DNA of 64,000 nucleotides from Firm-04 sp964463355 (GCA_964463355.1 CAYXBP010000001.1:124001-188000); one strand, 5' to 3'; shown: positions 9,274 through 18,580, counted from the stretch's first letter. The notes: generated by a model from the sequence alone, not told the origin. Program-made: numbers and translations.

Positions 9274-10479
9274 TTATCTTGTAGCGGCGGCTTTGCCAGC
9301 GCAGCAGCCAGATGCCCAAGCCCAATCCAGATTGTAGCCGCCGCAGTCGCCGTCAATATCAAGCAATTCGCCACAGAGATACAGGTTTTTTGCTACACGA
9401 GATTCCAGCATAGCGGTGATAGACTGCCCCGAAACTCCTCCTGCTGTAACCTGCGCCTGCGCAAAATTTGCGGTGCCTGTTATGGGAAAAACCCAGCATT
9501 TAAGGAGCTGTAACAGTTTTTTTCTTGCCGCAGCATTGGGAAAGATGCTTCTAACCGTTCCCTGATTGGTTCCCATTGCCTGTTTCATGCATACTGCGCT
9601 GACCCGTTTGGGCAGCAAGCCGATCAGCAAAGATTCGGCTTCATTGTCGGCACGGAGGGTAATCCACTGCTGCAAGAGCGCATCTGCTTCTTCCATGCTA
9701 TAGTGGGGCAGCAAATCTAGCAAGATGCGTGCGCGGCTGCCGTGCGTGGCAGCCAATCGGCTGAGGTTGAAAATGCAGATGCCCGAAAGAGCGTTTTCTG
9801 TAAACTGCACTTCACCAAATTCCCTTTTACATACCGTATTTTGCAGCATCAGTGATGCCGATGCCTGTACACGCATTCCCTTCAGACTGCGCACGAATGC
9901 TGGATTCGTAGGAATGGGACAGAGTGCTGGTAGGGGTCGTGTCACGATGTGCCCCATGGTTTGCAGCATCGGCAGCAAATTACCATCTGTGCCGCAATTA
10001 GGTGCCGCAGAACCCCCTGCTGCAAGAATTACTGCATCGGCAGAGTAGGATTTGTCATCGCAAAGGGCGACCCATGTATTGCCTCTTGGTTTTAGAGCGG
10101 TGAGCTTTGTATCGCAAATTTCTTCGACATTGTATCTCGCACAGGCGAGCCGTAAAGCGTCCAGAACAGAGGCAGCAGCGTTCGCAGCGGGATACATTCT
10201 TCCTTCGGCATCGGTGCGCGTAAGTATTCCAAGCGATGAAAAAAAGGCTTGCGTATCAAACCGCTGTAAAATGCCTTTTGCCTGCGGCACAGTGCCGTGA
10301 TACTTGGAAAGATCGCAGCCGATATGTCCAAGATTGCATCTGCCGTTGCCTGTTGCAAGGAGCTTTTTTCCTACGCGTGGCAGGCGTTCCAGCACCGTGA
10401 CCTTTGCGCCGTGCTGTGCAGCAGTAATTGCGGCGGCAAGCCCCGATGCACCGCCGCCCACAACCAACACCTGCTTCAT
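9274..10479 (-). CDS. FAD-dependent oxidoreductase, HI0933/BaiN family
   Basis: 401 residues. The N-terminus has the dinucleotide-binding motif GGGASGLAAAITAAQ (residues 8-22) followed by an acidic-basic strand end (VTVLERLPRVGKKLLATG) and the NGRCNLGH motif typical of the HI0933 family. The C-terminus has the second FAD contact, GGYNLDWAWASGCCAGKAAA. Length is normal. The family includes BaiN, a bile-acid dehydrogenase, but most members have no known substrate, so only a cytosolic flavin-dependent reductase role is supported. The start ATG overlaps the stop of the upstream membrane-protein gene by four bases, which suggests coupled translation. Confidence 0.9.
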   Translation of the reverse strand: MKQVLVVGGGASGLAAAITAAQHGAKVTVLERLPRVGKKLLATGNGRCNLGHIGCDLSKYHGTVPQAKGILQRFDTQAFFSSLGILTRTDAEGRMYPAANAAASVLDALRLACARYNVEEICDTKLTALKPRGNTWVALCDDKSYSADAVILAAGGSAAPNCGTDGNLLPMLQTMGHIVTRPLPALCPIPTNPAFVRSLKGMRVQASASLMLQNTVCKREFGEVQFTENALSGICIFNLSRLAATHGSRARILLDLLPHYSMEEADALLQQWITLRADNEAESLLIGLLPKRVSAVCMKQAMGTNQGTVRSIFPNAAARKKLLQLLKCWVFPITGTANFAQAQVTAGGVSGQSITAMLESRVAKNLYLCGELLDIDGDCGGYNLDWAWASGCCAGKAAATR

Positions 10480-11603
10480 GCCATGCGGCGGATGCGGTAA
10501 CGCGCCTTGCCGCTACGAACGATGCCAGGAATCGTGAAAACAGCAGCGAGCATCACCGAGAGGACACCCCAGAGGATCTGTTTGAGCAGTTCACCCTTGA
10601 TATTCGCATCTGCCATTATCTCCATTTCAAAGATATCCTCCATATGTACAAAGCAATACTTTGTGGTAGTGTAATCTTTCATCAGCACCATCGCCTCATA
10701 AAGAGTGTTGCGATTCTCTTGCAGCGATGCTTTTGTACTGCCGAACATTTCAATGATTTCATCATCGGACATGGTTTCCAGACTCTGGTCGATCTTCATG
10801 ATGAGTTCGTTCAGTTCAGTGATGCTATGCCCCTCGGCACGCATATCGTTAGCGTAGTCCTCGCGCACAAACTCAGCAAAATCTTTCGCCATGGTGAAAC
10901 GAGGCGTGATAACCGCCACAACTGCACAGACTATCGTTGCCAGCAGTGCCGCAGGTATAGTGACCTTTCGCCCGAATTTCTTCATAGCGAACAGCGCGAC
11001 CGTCAGACCGATATATCCGCTCAGGATATGCAGTACGCCGATTTCACTGAGCAGCCATGTCAAGGCAAACAGAACCACGGCGCCCAGTATAATACCTAAC
11101 GCGATACCAAATAGGTTGACTTTTACGGCAGCCTCTTCGGCACGGTTTTGAGAAAAGGATTCTTCTGTTTTGACGGCGCAGCTGTCACAGAACTGCAAAA
11201 CCACACTTTCGTTGACCATATGCGGCGCATAATAATTAGTATTGCCACAGGTGGTGCAGCAGGGCTTCATGGCATATTCATGGGCAAGCTGTGTTAACGT
11301 GTTCAGGCTTTCAATGGCTTTTTCCTGACTGTTCCTGCCAGGGATCACGATTACTGCTTCCAGCAGATTTTGCTCATATCGGCATTGGGAGATGCCGCTT
11401 TGTGTGCGTTCCCATTCCTTGAGCATTTTGGCGAATCCTTCAACATCATTGACTGATGCACACAGAAAAAACGTACAAAAGCTTCGCTGACTATTATACG
11501 CCAAACAAATGGGATAGCCGTTGTAATTTCCCCAAAACAGACTGTTGCTTTTTTCGTAGTGCAGTTCCGTAGCTTCACTGAATGCTGCCACCTTTATTGC
11601 CAT
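10476..11603 (-). CDS. Zinc-ribbon membrane protein of unknown function
   Basis: The frame opens at 11639, but the ATG at 11603 has GGAAAGGAAG at proper spacing and gives a clean start, MAIKVAAFSE (375 residues). About the first 120 residues are soluble. Two CxxC pairs then form a probable zinc ribbon (CTTCGN and, about 30 residues on, CDSC). Next come about three membrane helices (residues about 175-265), a long acidic helical segment and a final membrane helix near the C-terminus, followed by a strongly basic end. The gene runs into the flavoprotein gene with an ATGA overlap. No known function is recognised. It may be a redox- or metal-responsive membrane protein, but that is speculation. 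Confidence 0.75.
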   Translation of the reverse strand: MAIKVAAFSEATELHYEKSNSLFWGNYNGYPICLAYNSQRSFCTFFLCASVNDVEGFAKMLKEWERTQSGISQCRYEQNLLEAVIVIPGRNSQEKAIESLNTLTQLAHEYAMKPCCTTCGNTNYYAPHMVNESVVLQFCDSCAVKTEESFSQNRAEEAAVKVNLFGIALGIILGAVVLFALTWLLSEIGVLHILSGYIGLTVALFAMKKFGRKVTIPAALLATIVCAVVAVITPRFTMAKDFAEFVREDYANDMRAEGHSITELNELIMKIDQSLETMSDDEIIEMFGSTKASLQENRNTLYEAMVLMKDYTTTKYCFVHMEDIFEMEIMADANIKGELLKQILWGVLSVMLAAVFTIPGIVRSGKARYRIRRMA

Positions 11604-11767
11604 ATGAAATCGCTTCCTTTCCGAGATCGTAACATCCATATTATACAGGATTCCTCAGAGAAATGCAAGTGTTTCTTGCGCCTGTGCCGAGATTTGTCGC
11701 AGGCTGTCAATATGTAGAAAATCGTTGCTGCAATCATAAAATTTGTGTGAAATATAGCGCAGCTTGC

Positions 11768-11796
11768 TTGACTTTTTTCAAAAGATAGCATATAAT
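11768..11796 (+). promoter_or_regulatory. Promoter of the 1073-residue multidomain gene
   Basis: -35 TTGACT (11768-11773), 17-base spacer, -10 TATAAT (11791-11796). The predicted start near 11803 gives a 5' leader of about 130 bases. Confidence 0.8.
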
Positions 11797-11821
11797 GAAA
11801 CAGTAGTCTTGGCAATAAAAG

Positions 11822-11910
11822 GTGGGCTTTATGACTACATAGAATGGAAGGCAACACCGCATAAAGCCCACGCGATAACTTGCTGCCATCGGCTATGGTG
11901 GTGTTACCTT
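11822..11910 (+). promoter_or_regulatory. Structured 5' leader with two competing helices
   Basis: A perfect 12-base helix forms between 11822-11833 and 11860-11871. A second helix can form between 11848-11858, which lies inside the loop of the first, and 11900-11910 (10 of 11 pairs). The two can only coexist as a pseudoknot, so they may be alternatives. CGGAGG and the ATG follow 22 bases later. No known riboswitch class is recognised. The gene downstream looks like an RNA-binding protein, so autoregulation is a reasonable guess. The span 11604-11935 otherwise holds only the promoter. Confidence 0.5.
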
Positions 11911-11935
11911 AAAAATAAAAAAACGGAGGCTCTAT

Positions 11936-14900
11936 ATGACAAAAACAAAAGAATTTCTACAACATTTTTTTCAGTCAGGAGATCAGGTTTGTGCCACTTA
12001 TAAAAACGGACAGGAATGCTGCGGCACAGTGGATTGTTTTCTGGAACAAAGTGTAATTCTGCGCCGTGCTGATGGTGCATCGCAGTTTATTGATTACGAT
12101 CTGATTGGTACTTTCGAAAAATCAGCCGAGCGGCAACTGCATTATCGGTTGCAGAGCTGCTTGGAACAGCAAAAATCTGTGGTGCTTATCACCAAAAATG
12201 GCGCACAGATTAGTGGCGTACCCACGGATCTTGACGAAAAGGTGATCTGTATCCGTGCGGCAAATGGTACAGAAACTATGGTTACTCTTGATTACATCGG
12301 TATGTTTACGGTGGGCACTGCAACTGCCGTCACCGCATCTGTGCAGCCATCAGCGGATGCTGCCCGTTTTGCTGCGGTTTCTTCCGCATCGGCGGAGCCT
12401 GTTTCTGCTTTCGCGCCTCCTGCACTGCCGAAGCTTTCCCCTGCGGAACGCCTAAAAGAATTGGCAGCCCCTTTGGATGAGGCGAAACAGCCGTTGAATG
12501 TGCTGCAAATCAAGCTGCGCGAGGATGGCACGCTTGCGAGCGAGTGCAATGCCAAGCTGAATTCTTTGCAGAATGCCATTAAGATCAATGAGTTTGAGGC
12601 GAAATATCAGCGTACTCCCCGCATTCTTGCGGAATTGATTCAGGTGACGGAAACATACTACGCTAATACCGCACTGCTTTCCATTATCGCCGAGGTTGCA
12701 CTGATGGCTGGTGGCGAGGAAGAACGCAAGCTGGCATTGCGGTGTTTTGCAGATCGTTGGGATCGTTCTTGCGCGGATGACCTCAACCTGATGCGCTTGC
12801 TTGCTGTGCTTTCTGAAGCGCAGCGTAATGCTGCTGTGTTAACAGAGCTTGCACAGAAGTTCTGTCGCGGTGCGGAGGAGAAATATCTGCGTGTAATGGC
12901 GCATTATGCTGATGCTATGGGTGTGATTGTTGCCGAAGACACCATACGCGATGATGATACTGCGGCAAGCTGTCGTAAGCTGTGGGAACTGCTCACCAAC
13001 AGCTCCTTTGCGGGTGCGGAGGAAGAAGTGGTACACGAATCTGCTGAGATTCCCGCGCCTACCCGTCAGCAAACAAACGAAAACGGCCTTCCTCCGCTGG
13101 AGCCTGGACAGCGTTGCGGTAGGATTACGCTGTATATCCCCTCAACTGGCTTTGGCGTGATCACCGATACGGAAGGCAAAACATACAGCTTTGTGACGCA
13201 TAATATGTCTTTGGATGAAATCACTCATGTTCGCAATGATGCAGTGGTGTATTTCTATCATGGCGGGCAGCGGTATAACCGCAAAAAGCAGCAGTATGTG
13301 GATATCGCCGAGCGCATTTGTGTGATGTGCGATGCAGATGCCGCGGATCTGCCAAAAGCCGATATTGATGCCGTATTGAAAGCAGAAAACAGCAATGTGG
13401 ATAATCTGGCAGATAAGGAGATCGGCTATGTGATGCTTTACCGAACACCTTATCGCAGCGGCTATATCTGCCATGAGATGAATTATGGTACCGCAGAGCG
13501 CGGCGATATCTTCTTTGAATTAACAGATATGGATCCCGAAATGCCACTGGATACCTATCATTATCACTATAAGGTCGCTTTTAACTATGTGAATGGCTTG
13601 CAGCGCAGAGCAACCAATGTTGTAGTGCTGGAACGTTTGCCCAAGCCCGATATCAACCGTAACGAACCTATCTTGCAGCCACTTTCTGTAGAGGAATACC
13701 GCTATTTGCGGTTTTGTCAAGGCGAAACAATGCTGGTGGAGTGTCAGGAAGAAAAAAAGGTGTTTGGTCGGTTTTCTTCTTACGCCGATGAAGTGCTGAC
13801 ACTCGATGTTGGCGATGAGCAAACAGCGATTCCTGCTGCGGAGATCAAAGAAATGTTCTTTGCTGGTGTGATCACGCATTATCAGCCTGCCGCACTGAGT
13901 GGTAAGGTGAATGGACAGTTTGTGTTCCGCATCCATAATGTCATCGGGCAGGAATTGGAGCGCGTACTCAAACAGGGATATGCAGCCTCAATGCCATGCC
14001 TGTATTCTCTGCGCAGATACAATGACGAGATGCGTGTGCATAAGCTGTGTGGCTTTGATGCCTCTTTGCTGAACCAGCTGCCATGGCATAGTGGTACCGT
14101 TTCAGGCGGTTATCGTGAGGGATACTATTTTACCGTGGATGATAAAGTTCGTTGCCACACCAGTGCCTACGCTGATGCCGTGGTAAAGGGATGGATGGAA
14201 AACCAGGATTTTCTGCGGCAAGAGGTGCTTTATCGCTGTGTGTATCATAAGTCAGCGGAGATGGGCATAAATAATGTTTCTGCTGTGCAGGTGATGGCAA
14301 AATATCAGCTTGCGGATGTGGTTTCGCCTTTGGGTGCGGATAGTTTGCGCCTGCAGTGCGGAACAGAGCATTATGAAGCCCCGAATCAGTTGAGCGCCGA
14401 TTTGGTCGGGCAGCAGTTGCGTGTGACTTTTGCAATCAATGCGCAGGGAATGCCAGCGATTGTCGAAACCGACGCGGAGAATCTGCAATTGCCAAGCTAT
14501 GCTGTTGCGATTGCAGAGGAAAAACGAAATCTGGAAGCAGAATTGCAAGCCACCGAAGCGGCGGGGGATGCAGCACGGGTGACAGAGATCTGCCGAATGA
14601 TGCTGCAAGAGGCGATGCTGCCGGCAGATATGGCGATGAAACATATCTTTTTGGCTGCACTGCGCAGCAAGAATGATGCATTCTTTGCCGATGCGATGGA
14701 GTCCTGCGGTCACACGCTTACCCCTATCGGCAGAATGGGCTACCAGATGCAGCTACATTGTCTGCAAGGTAATATGGATGATGCACGGAAGCTTGCGGTG
14801 GAATATCTGACATTGAATTCGCAGGATCCGAATACCGTTCAATTGGCATTGGATCTGACGAAATCGGATATAACTGCTGAAGCATTGCGCGCCAGAGTGC

Positions 14901-15157
14901 TGGAAAAGCAAAAGTTCGATGAGGATTGCTTCGCAGGGAAAATCGCGTTGTTCAATCACGCTACCCGACAGGGCAATATTCAATGGACAAAAGGCAAACT
15001 GAATTTTTCCTATAAAGATATGCTGAATATGAATGTGGATGATTTGGATCTGCAACAGTACGAATATTGCGTTGCATTCCGTATCGATGAAAGCCATCAT
15101 GTGCCAAAAGCTGCCGATGTGGTACTGCTCTACCGCAACGAAAAGAAGCATGAATAA
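11936..15157 (+). CDS. Very large multidomain protein with LSm-like and cold-shock-like modules, probably RNA-binding
   Basis: 1073 residues, no signal peptide and no membrane segment. Residues 7-62 and 69-125 are two copies of an SH3/LSm-like unit with matching words (KNGQECCGTVDCFLEQSVILRR; KNGAQISGVPTDLDEKVICIR), each ending in a Asp-Tyr-x-x-Ile-Gly turn. A third similar unit is at about 582-640. A low-complexity Ala/Ser/Pro linker (125-160) leads into a helical region (165-340). Residues 390-460 resemble a cold-shock domain: CGRITLYIPSTGFGVITDTEGK, then a Phe-Val-Thr-His strand. Weaker relatives lie at about 495-570, 718-790 and 1011-1066. Residues 830-1000 are helical, TPR-like. The gene stands alone between its own promoter and terminator. 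No named family is recognised; an RNA chaperone or RNA-scaffold role is inferred from the fold guesses. Confidence 0.7.
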   Translation: MTKTKEFLQHFFQSGDQVCATYKNGQECCGTVDCFLEQSVILRRADGASQFIDYDLIGTFEKSAERQLHYRLQSCLEQQKSVVLITKNGAQISGVPTDLDEKVICIRAANGTETMVTLDYIGMFTVGTATAVTASVQPSADAARFAAVSSASAEPVSAFAPPALPKLSPAERLKELAAPLDEAKQPLNVLQIKLREDGTLASECNAKLNSLQNAIKINEFEAKYQRTPRILAELIQVTETYYANTALLSIIAEVALMAGGEEERKLALRCFADRWDRSCADDLNLMRLLAVLSEAQRNAAVLTELAQKFCRGAEEKYLRVMAHYADAMGVIVAEDTIRDDDTAASCRKLWELLTNSSFAGAEEEVVHESAEIPAPTRQQTNENGLPPLEPGQRCGRITLYIPSTGFGVITDTEGKTYSFVTHNMSLDEITHVRNDAVVYFYHGGQRYNRKKQQYVDIAERICVMCDADAADLPKADIDAVLKAENSNVDNLADKEIGYVMLYRTPYRSGYICHEMNYGTAERGDIFFELTDMDPEMPLDTYHYHYKVAFNYVNGLQRRATNVVVLERLPKPDINRNEPILQPLSVEEYRYLRFCQGETMLVECQEEKKVFGRFSSYADEVLTLDVGDEQTAIPAAEIKEMFFAGVITHYQPAALSGKVNGQFVFRIHNVIGQELERVLKQGYAASMPCLYSLRRYNDEMRVHKLCGFDASLLNQLPWHSGTVSGGYREGYYFTVDDKVRCHTSAYADAVVKGWMENQDFLRQEVLYRCVYHKSAEMGINNVSAVQVMAKYQLADVVSPLGADSLRLQCGTEHYEAPNQLSADLVGQQLRVTFAINAQGMPAIVETDAENLQLPSYAVAIAEEKRNLEAELQATEAAGDAARVTEICRMMLQEAMLPADMAMKHIFLAALRSKNDAFFADAMESCGHTLTPIGRMGYQMQLHCLQGNMDDARKLAVEYLTLNSQDPNTVQLALDLTKSDITAEALRARVLEKQKFDEDCFAGKIALFNHATRQGNIQWTKGKLNFSYKDMLNMNVDDLDLQQYEYCVAFRIDESHHVPKAADVVLLYRNEKKHE

Positions 15158-15173
15158 TACAAGCAATAGAGCA

Positions 15174-15210
15174 AAGCCCGAGAAGATATCGATTCTTCTC
15201 GGGCTTGATG
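15174..15210 (+). terminator. Terminator after the multidomain gene
   Basis: A 12-base perfect stem, AAGCCCGAGAAG (15174-15185) with 15195-15206 and a 9-base loop, ending in CTTGATGTTTTC. It lies 16 bases after the stop codon. Confidence 0.8.
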
Positions 15211-15248
15211 TTTTCATTCCGTAAATGCATCCTTTGTCGGATTATGGG

Positions 15249-15277
15249 TTGCAATTGCAGCACTTTTGTGTTATAAT
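15249..15277 (+). promoter_or_regulatory. Promoter of the amino-acid ABC transporter genes
   Basis: -35 TTGCAA (15249-15254), 17-base spacer, -10 TATAAT (15272-15277). It lies 50 bases before the permease start. No operator-like repeat is obvious. Confidence 0.75.
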
Positions 15278-15327
15278 GAGATAAAGCATTATCACACAAA
15301 ACCGTTTCCACAGGAGGTATGTTGCTT

Positions 15328-16032
15328 ATGACCACATCGGAAATCTGGAACGTTGTACGTATATTGTTTCACTACCTTGGCCCTACATTGAAACTCTTCG
15401 GTTTTACGCTGCTGTATTCCATCCCCCTCGGCATGATAGTCGCACTGCTGAAAATGTGCCGTTTCAAGCCAATTTCGTGGCTCACCAGCTTTTATATTCT
15501 GGTGATGCGCGGCACGCCGTTGATGTTGCAGATTATTGTAACATACTTTGCCATCCCAATGCTGCGCCGCGCCGAAGGGATGCCTGCGTTTCTTTCAAGC
15601 TTTTTGCAACGTATTGATATTCAGGGCGATCATTTTCTGTTTCAAGCTGTGTTGTTTGCGTTTGTATTCAACTATGCCGCATATTTTGCAGAGATTTTTC
15701 GCGGTGGCATCGAATCCATACCGCAGGGGCAGTATGAAGCCGCAGCAGCTTTGAGTATGACCAAAACGCAGACATTTTTCCGCATTATTCTGCCGCAGGT
15801 CGTAAAGCGCGTTGTTCCAGCGAGTGCGAATGAAATCATAACGTTGGTGAAGGATACCTCGCTTGCGAATGTGGTTGCCTATGGTGAAATCACGCTGAAA
15901 GCCAAGGAACAGATGCAGAATTATTCCTCGTTGATGCCGTTATTTATCGCAGGTGTTTTCTACTTTGTGTTGGCTACGATTCTGACACTGCTTTCATCGT
16001 TTATCGAGAAAAAGCTTAACTACTACAAATAA
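15328..16032 (+). CDS. Polar amino-acid ABC transporter permease, HisM/GlnP family
   Basis: The frame opens at ATG 15319, but that codon touches AGGAGG (15312-15317); ATG 15328 has a ten-base spacing and is preferred (234 residues). The protein has about five membrane helices and the family signature region MRGTPLMLQIIVTYF (about residues 67-81). The EAA loop is AAAALSMTKTQTFFRIILPQ at about 140-160. It forms a channel, probably as a homodimer, that imports a polar amino acid with the ATPase encoded next. No substrate-binding protein gene is nearby and the permease carries no fused binding domain, so the binding protein must be elsewhere. Confidence 0.92.
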   Translation: MTTSEIWNVVRILFHYLGPTLKLFGFTLLYSIPLGMIVALLKMCRFKPISWLTSFYILVMRGTPLMLQIIVTYFAIPMLRRAEGMPAFLSSFLQRIDIQGDHFLFQAVLFAFVFNYAAYFAEIFRGGIESIPQGQYEAAAALSMTKTQTFFRIILPQVVKRVVPASANEIITLVKDTSLANVVAYGEITLKAKEQMQNYSSLMPLFIAGVFYFVLATILTLLSSFIEKKLNYYK

Positions 16033-16045
16033 GGGGGGCAACATC

Positions 16046-16801
16046 ATGGCGATGCTGGAGGTTAGACACCTACGCAAGAATTTTGGCAGCCTTGAGGTGC
16101 TGAAAGATATTTCGTTTTCGGTGGATACGGGTGATGTCGTTGCGATTATCGGCCCCAGTGGCTCTGGAAAATCAACCTTGCTGCGTTGTATCAATCAGCT
16201 GGAAAAAGCCACTGATGGCGAGATTTGTGTTTGCGGCAATGAAATGCTTTTGAAGCATCCAAAGGGCGGTGTGACCTACGCGGACGCAAAAGTGCTGCGC
16301 GATATTCGCTTGCGAATTGGGCTTGTGTTCCAGAACTTTAATCTCTTTCCGCACTTTACCGTAATGCGGAATATCACCGAGGCACCCATTCATGTACTGA
16401 AGCAGTCACGCGCGGAAGCGGAGCAAACTGCTGTGGCTCTGCTTGAAAAAATGGGGCTTTCTGCCAAGGCGAATGCCTACCCCTGTGAATTATCGGGCGG
16501 GCAGCAGCAGCGCGTATCTATTGCAAGAGCCATGGCGTTACATCCTGATGTGTTGTTCTTTGATGAACCGACTTCTGCCCTTGACCCGGAGCTGACTGGG
16601 GAGATTCTGAAAGTGATCAAAGAACTTGCCGCCGAGGGCATGACGATGGTTATTGTTACCCATGAAATGGCGTTTGCTCGTGATGTTGCAGACCGCGTGA
16701 TTTTTATGGAGCATGGCGTGATCGTGGAGGAGGGCACTCCCGAGGTGCTGTTTGGCGAGAATGCGTCCGAGCGCACCAAGCAGTTTTTGCAGAGATATTG
16801 A
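16046..16801 (+). CDS. Polar amino-acid ABC transporter ATPase, GlnQ/HisP family
   Basis: 251 residues, normal length. Walker A is GPSGSGKST (about 37-45), the Q-loop is in VFQNFNLFPHFTVM, the signature is LSGGQQQR, Walker B with the D-loop is VLFFDEPTSALDPEL, and the switch histidine is in IVTHEMAFA. It hydrolyses ATP to drive the permease encoded 13 bases upstream. AAGGGGGG lies eight bases before the ATG; an alternative ATG two codons on is possible. A strong terminator follows. Substrate specificity cannot be read from the ATPase. Confidence 0.95.
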   Translation: MAMLEVRHLRKNFGSLEVLKDISFSVDTGDVVAIIGPSGSGKSTLLRCINQLEKATDGEICVCGNEMLLKHPKGGVTYADAKVLRDIRLRIGLVFQNFNLFPHFTVMRNITEAPIHVLKQSRAEAEQTAVALLEKMGLSAKANAYPCELSGGQQQRVSIARAMALHPDVLFFDEPTSALDPELTGEILKVIKELAAEGMTMVIVTHEMAFARDVADRVIFMEHGVIVEEGTPEVLFGENASERTKQFLQRY

Positions 16802-16827
16802 TGTTCTAAATCGTTTCCATACATATA

Positions 16828-16866
16828 AAAAGCCTGAGAAGCATTGTAATCTTCTCAGGCTTTTTT
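16828..16866 (+). terminator. Strong intrinsic terminator after the amino-acid ABC genes
   Basis: A 14-base stem, AAAAGCCTGAGAAG (16828-16841) with 16851-16864, followed by TT. Its A-rich 5' side could also serve transcripts from the convergent gpmI gene. Confidence 0.85.
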
Positions 16867-16973
16867 ATCCATAACGTCATGGAATCATTTTTGCAAGACT
16901 GGAAAAATTTGTCTGAAGCTTCTGTATGATCCTCTGCCAGGCAATGTGGGCATTTATTCCAGCGGGGGGTCAA

Positions 16974-18497
16974 TCAATCTACAATCATCGAAGTGCCAGT
17001 CATTTCTTTTGGTTGCGGCAGATGCAACAGGCGCAGCATGGTGGGGGCAATATCTGCCAGAACACCAGTATCACGAAGCTTGCAATCGCCTGCGCCAGCC
17101 ACGATAAAGGGCACTGGGAAAGTAGTGTGCGCTGTAAACGGTGCGCCGTCAGGCTCATACATTTTATCTGCGTTGCCGTGGTCGGCGGTAATAATGACCT
17201 TTCCGCCCTTTGCGAGAACCGCGTCTGCCACCTTACCGATGCACTCGTCAACGGCTTCGACAGCAGCCTTAGCTGCATCAAAAACACCAGTGTGACCGAC
17301 CATATCGCAGTTTGCGTAGTTGAGAATGATCACATCGTGTTTATCGGCAGCAATGGTTTCAAGCACAGCATCAGTGACTTCATACGCGCTCATTTCGGGC
17401 TTCATATCAAAGGTTTCCACATCAGGGGACTTGATCAGGATCCTGTCCTCGCCCTCAAACTGACGCTCCTCTCCGCCATTGAAGAAGAAGGTCACATGGG
17501 CATATTTTTGGGTTTCTGCGATACGCAGCTGCGACTTACCGCAGGCGGAAAGATACTCGCCGAGGGTCATAGTCAGAGCCTCTGGAGGGAAAGCGACGGA
17601 TACATTGGGCATGGTTGCATCATATTGTGCCATGCAGACAAAATGCACGGGGAAGCATCCATTTTTGCGAGCAAATCCAGTGAAATCGGTATCTACAAAG
17701 GCACGAGTGAGTTGTCTTGCGCGATCGGGGCGGAAGTTAAAGAACACTACGCTGTCATTTGCGGAAATCATGCCGTTTTGGTCAATGACAGTGGGCAGCA
17801 TGAACTCATCGGTCACGCCGTTTGCATAGGAATCCTTGATTGCCTGCACAGGGCAGTTGCTCGCAATGCCTTCACCATAAACCATAGCGGCATATGCCTT
17901 CTCTACGCGATCCCACGCGTTGTCGCGATCCATCGCATAGAACCTGCCCATGACGGTTGCGACCTTGCCTACGCCGATCTTGTTCATCTTGGCAACAGCT
18001 TCTTCCATGAATTCAGCTGCGGAGGAGGGAGGCACATCTCTGCCATCAAGGAAGGCGTGTACATAGACTTTCTCAATGCCGAAACGTTTTGCCATCTCGC
18101 ACAGACCGTACATATGGGTCATATGGCTGTGTACGCCGCCCGGCGAAAGCAGCCCCATGAGATGCAATGCGGTGCCTTTTTCCTTGGCGTTATTCATGGC
18201 GGCAACCAGCGCAGGATTTGTAAAGAAATCGCCGTCCTGAATGGATTTTGTGATTTTCACAAGCATCTGGTAGACGATTCTGCCTGCGCCGATATTTGTG
18301 TGACCAACCTCGGAGTTACCCATCTGACCATCGGGCAAGCCAACATCCAGACCAGAAGCACCGATCGTCGTGTTGGGATAGGTGGCAAAATAACGGTCGA
18401 GATTTGGTGTAGCGGCAGCGGCAATGGCATTGCCGTAGTTATCTTTGTTGATACCGAAACCGTCCATAATCAGCAGTGCGACGGGAGATTTGCTCAT
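16974..18497 (-). CDS. gpmI: 2,3-bisphosphoglycerate-independent phosphoglycerate mutase
   Basis: 507 residues from ATG 18497, preferred over the upstream in-frame ATG at 18563 because AAAGGA precedes it and MSKSPVALLIMDGFG is the conserved N-terminus. It interconverts 3- and 2-phosphoglycerate in glycolysis using two Mn ions. Metal ligands seen include Asp12 (MDGFG) and the catalytic Ser62 in MGNSEVGH. Later ligands are in NYANCDMVGHTG and ITADHGNADKM. Last gene of the pgk-tpiA-gpmI operon, 105 bases after tpiA. A long open frame on the other strand (16926-18533) is a codon-bias shadow. Confidence 0.97.
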   Translation of the reverse strand: MSKSPVALLIMDGFGINKDNYGNAIAAAATPNLDRYFATYPNTTIGASGLDVGLPDGQMGNSEVGHTNIGAGRIVYQMLVKITKSIQDGDFFTNPALVAAMNNAKEKGTALHLMGLLSPGGVHSHMTHMYGLCEMAKRFGIEKVYVHAFLDGRDVPPSSAAEFMEEAVAKMNKIGVGKVATVMGRFYAMDRDNAWDRVEKAYAAMVYGEGIASNCPVQAIKDSYANGVTDEFMLPTVIDQNGMISANDSVVFFNFRPDRARQLTRAFVDTDFTGFARKNGCFPVHFVCMAQYDATMPNVSVAFPPEALTMTLGEYLSACGKSQLRIAETQKYAHVTFFFNGGEERQFEGEDRILIKSPDVETFDMKPEMSAYEVTDAVLETIAADKHDVIILNYANCDMVGHTGVFDAAKAAVEAVDECIGKVADAVLAKGGKVIITADHGNADKMYEPDGAPFTAHTTFPVPFIVAGAGDCKLRDTGVLADIAPTMLRLLHLPQPKEMTGTSMIVD

Positions 18498-18554
18498 GAT
18501 ATACAAGTCCTTTCGTTCATAATATATGCTTGATATGCATAGGAAAAGCCAACG

Positions 18555-18580
18555 GGGGGACAAGATGCTGCTTGTCCCCC
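18555..18580 (-). other. Hairpin between tpiA and gpmI
   Basis: A perfect 10-base GC-rich stem (18555-18564 with 18571-18580) with a 6-base loop. No real U-run follows on the minus strand, so it may stabilise the upstream mRNA or weakly attenuate gpmI rather than terminate. Confidence 0.5.

Noticed and set aside
15319..15330. Upstream ATG at 15319 as start of the amino-acid permease
   Set aside because: It is one base from AGGAGG, too close for use; ATG 15328 has normal spacing.
16926..18533. Long open frame (535 codons) on the plus strand opposite gpmI
   Set aside because: It lies entirely over a certain gpmI gene, lacks a ribosome site and encodes a Cys/His-rich composition typical of antisense codon shadows.
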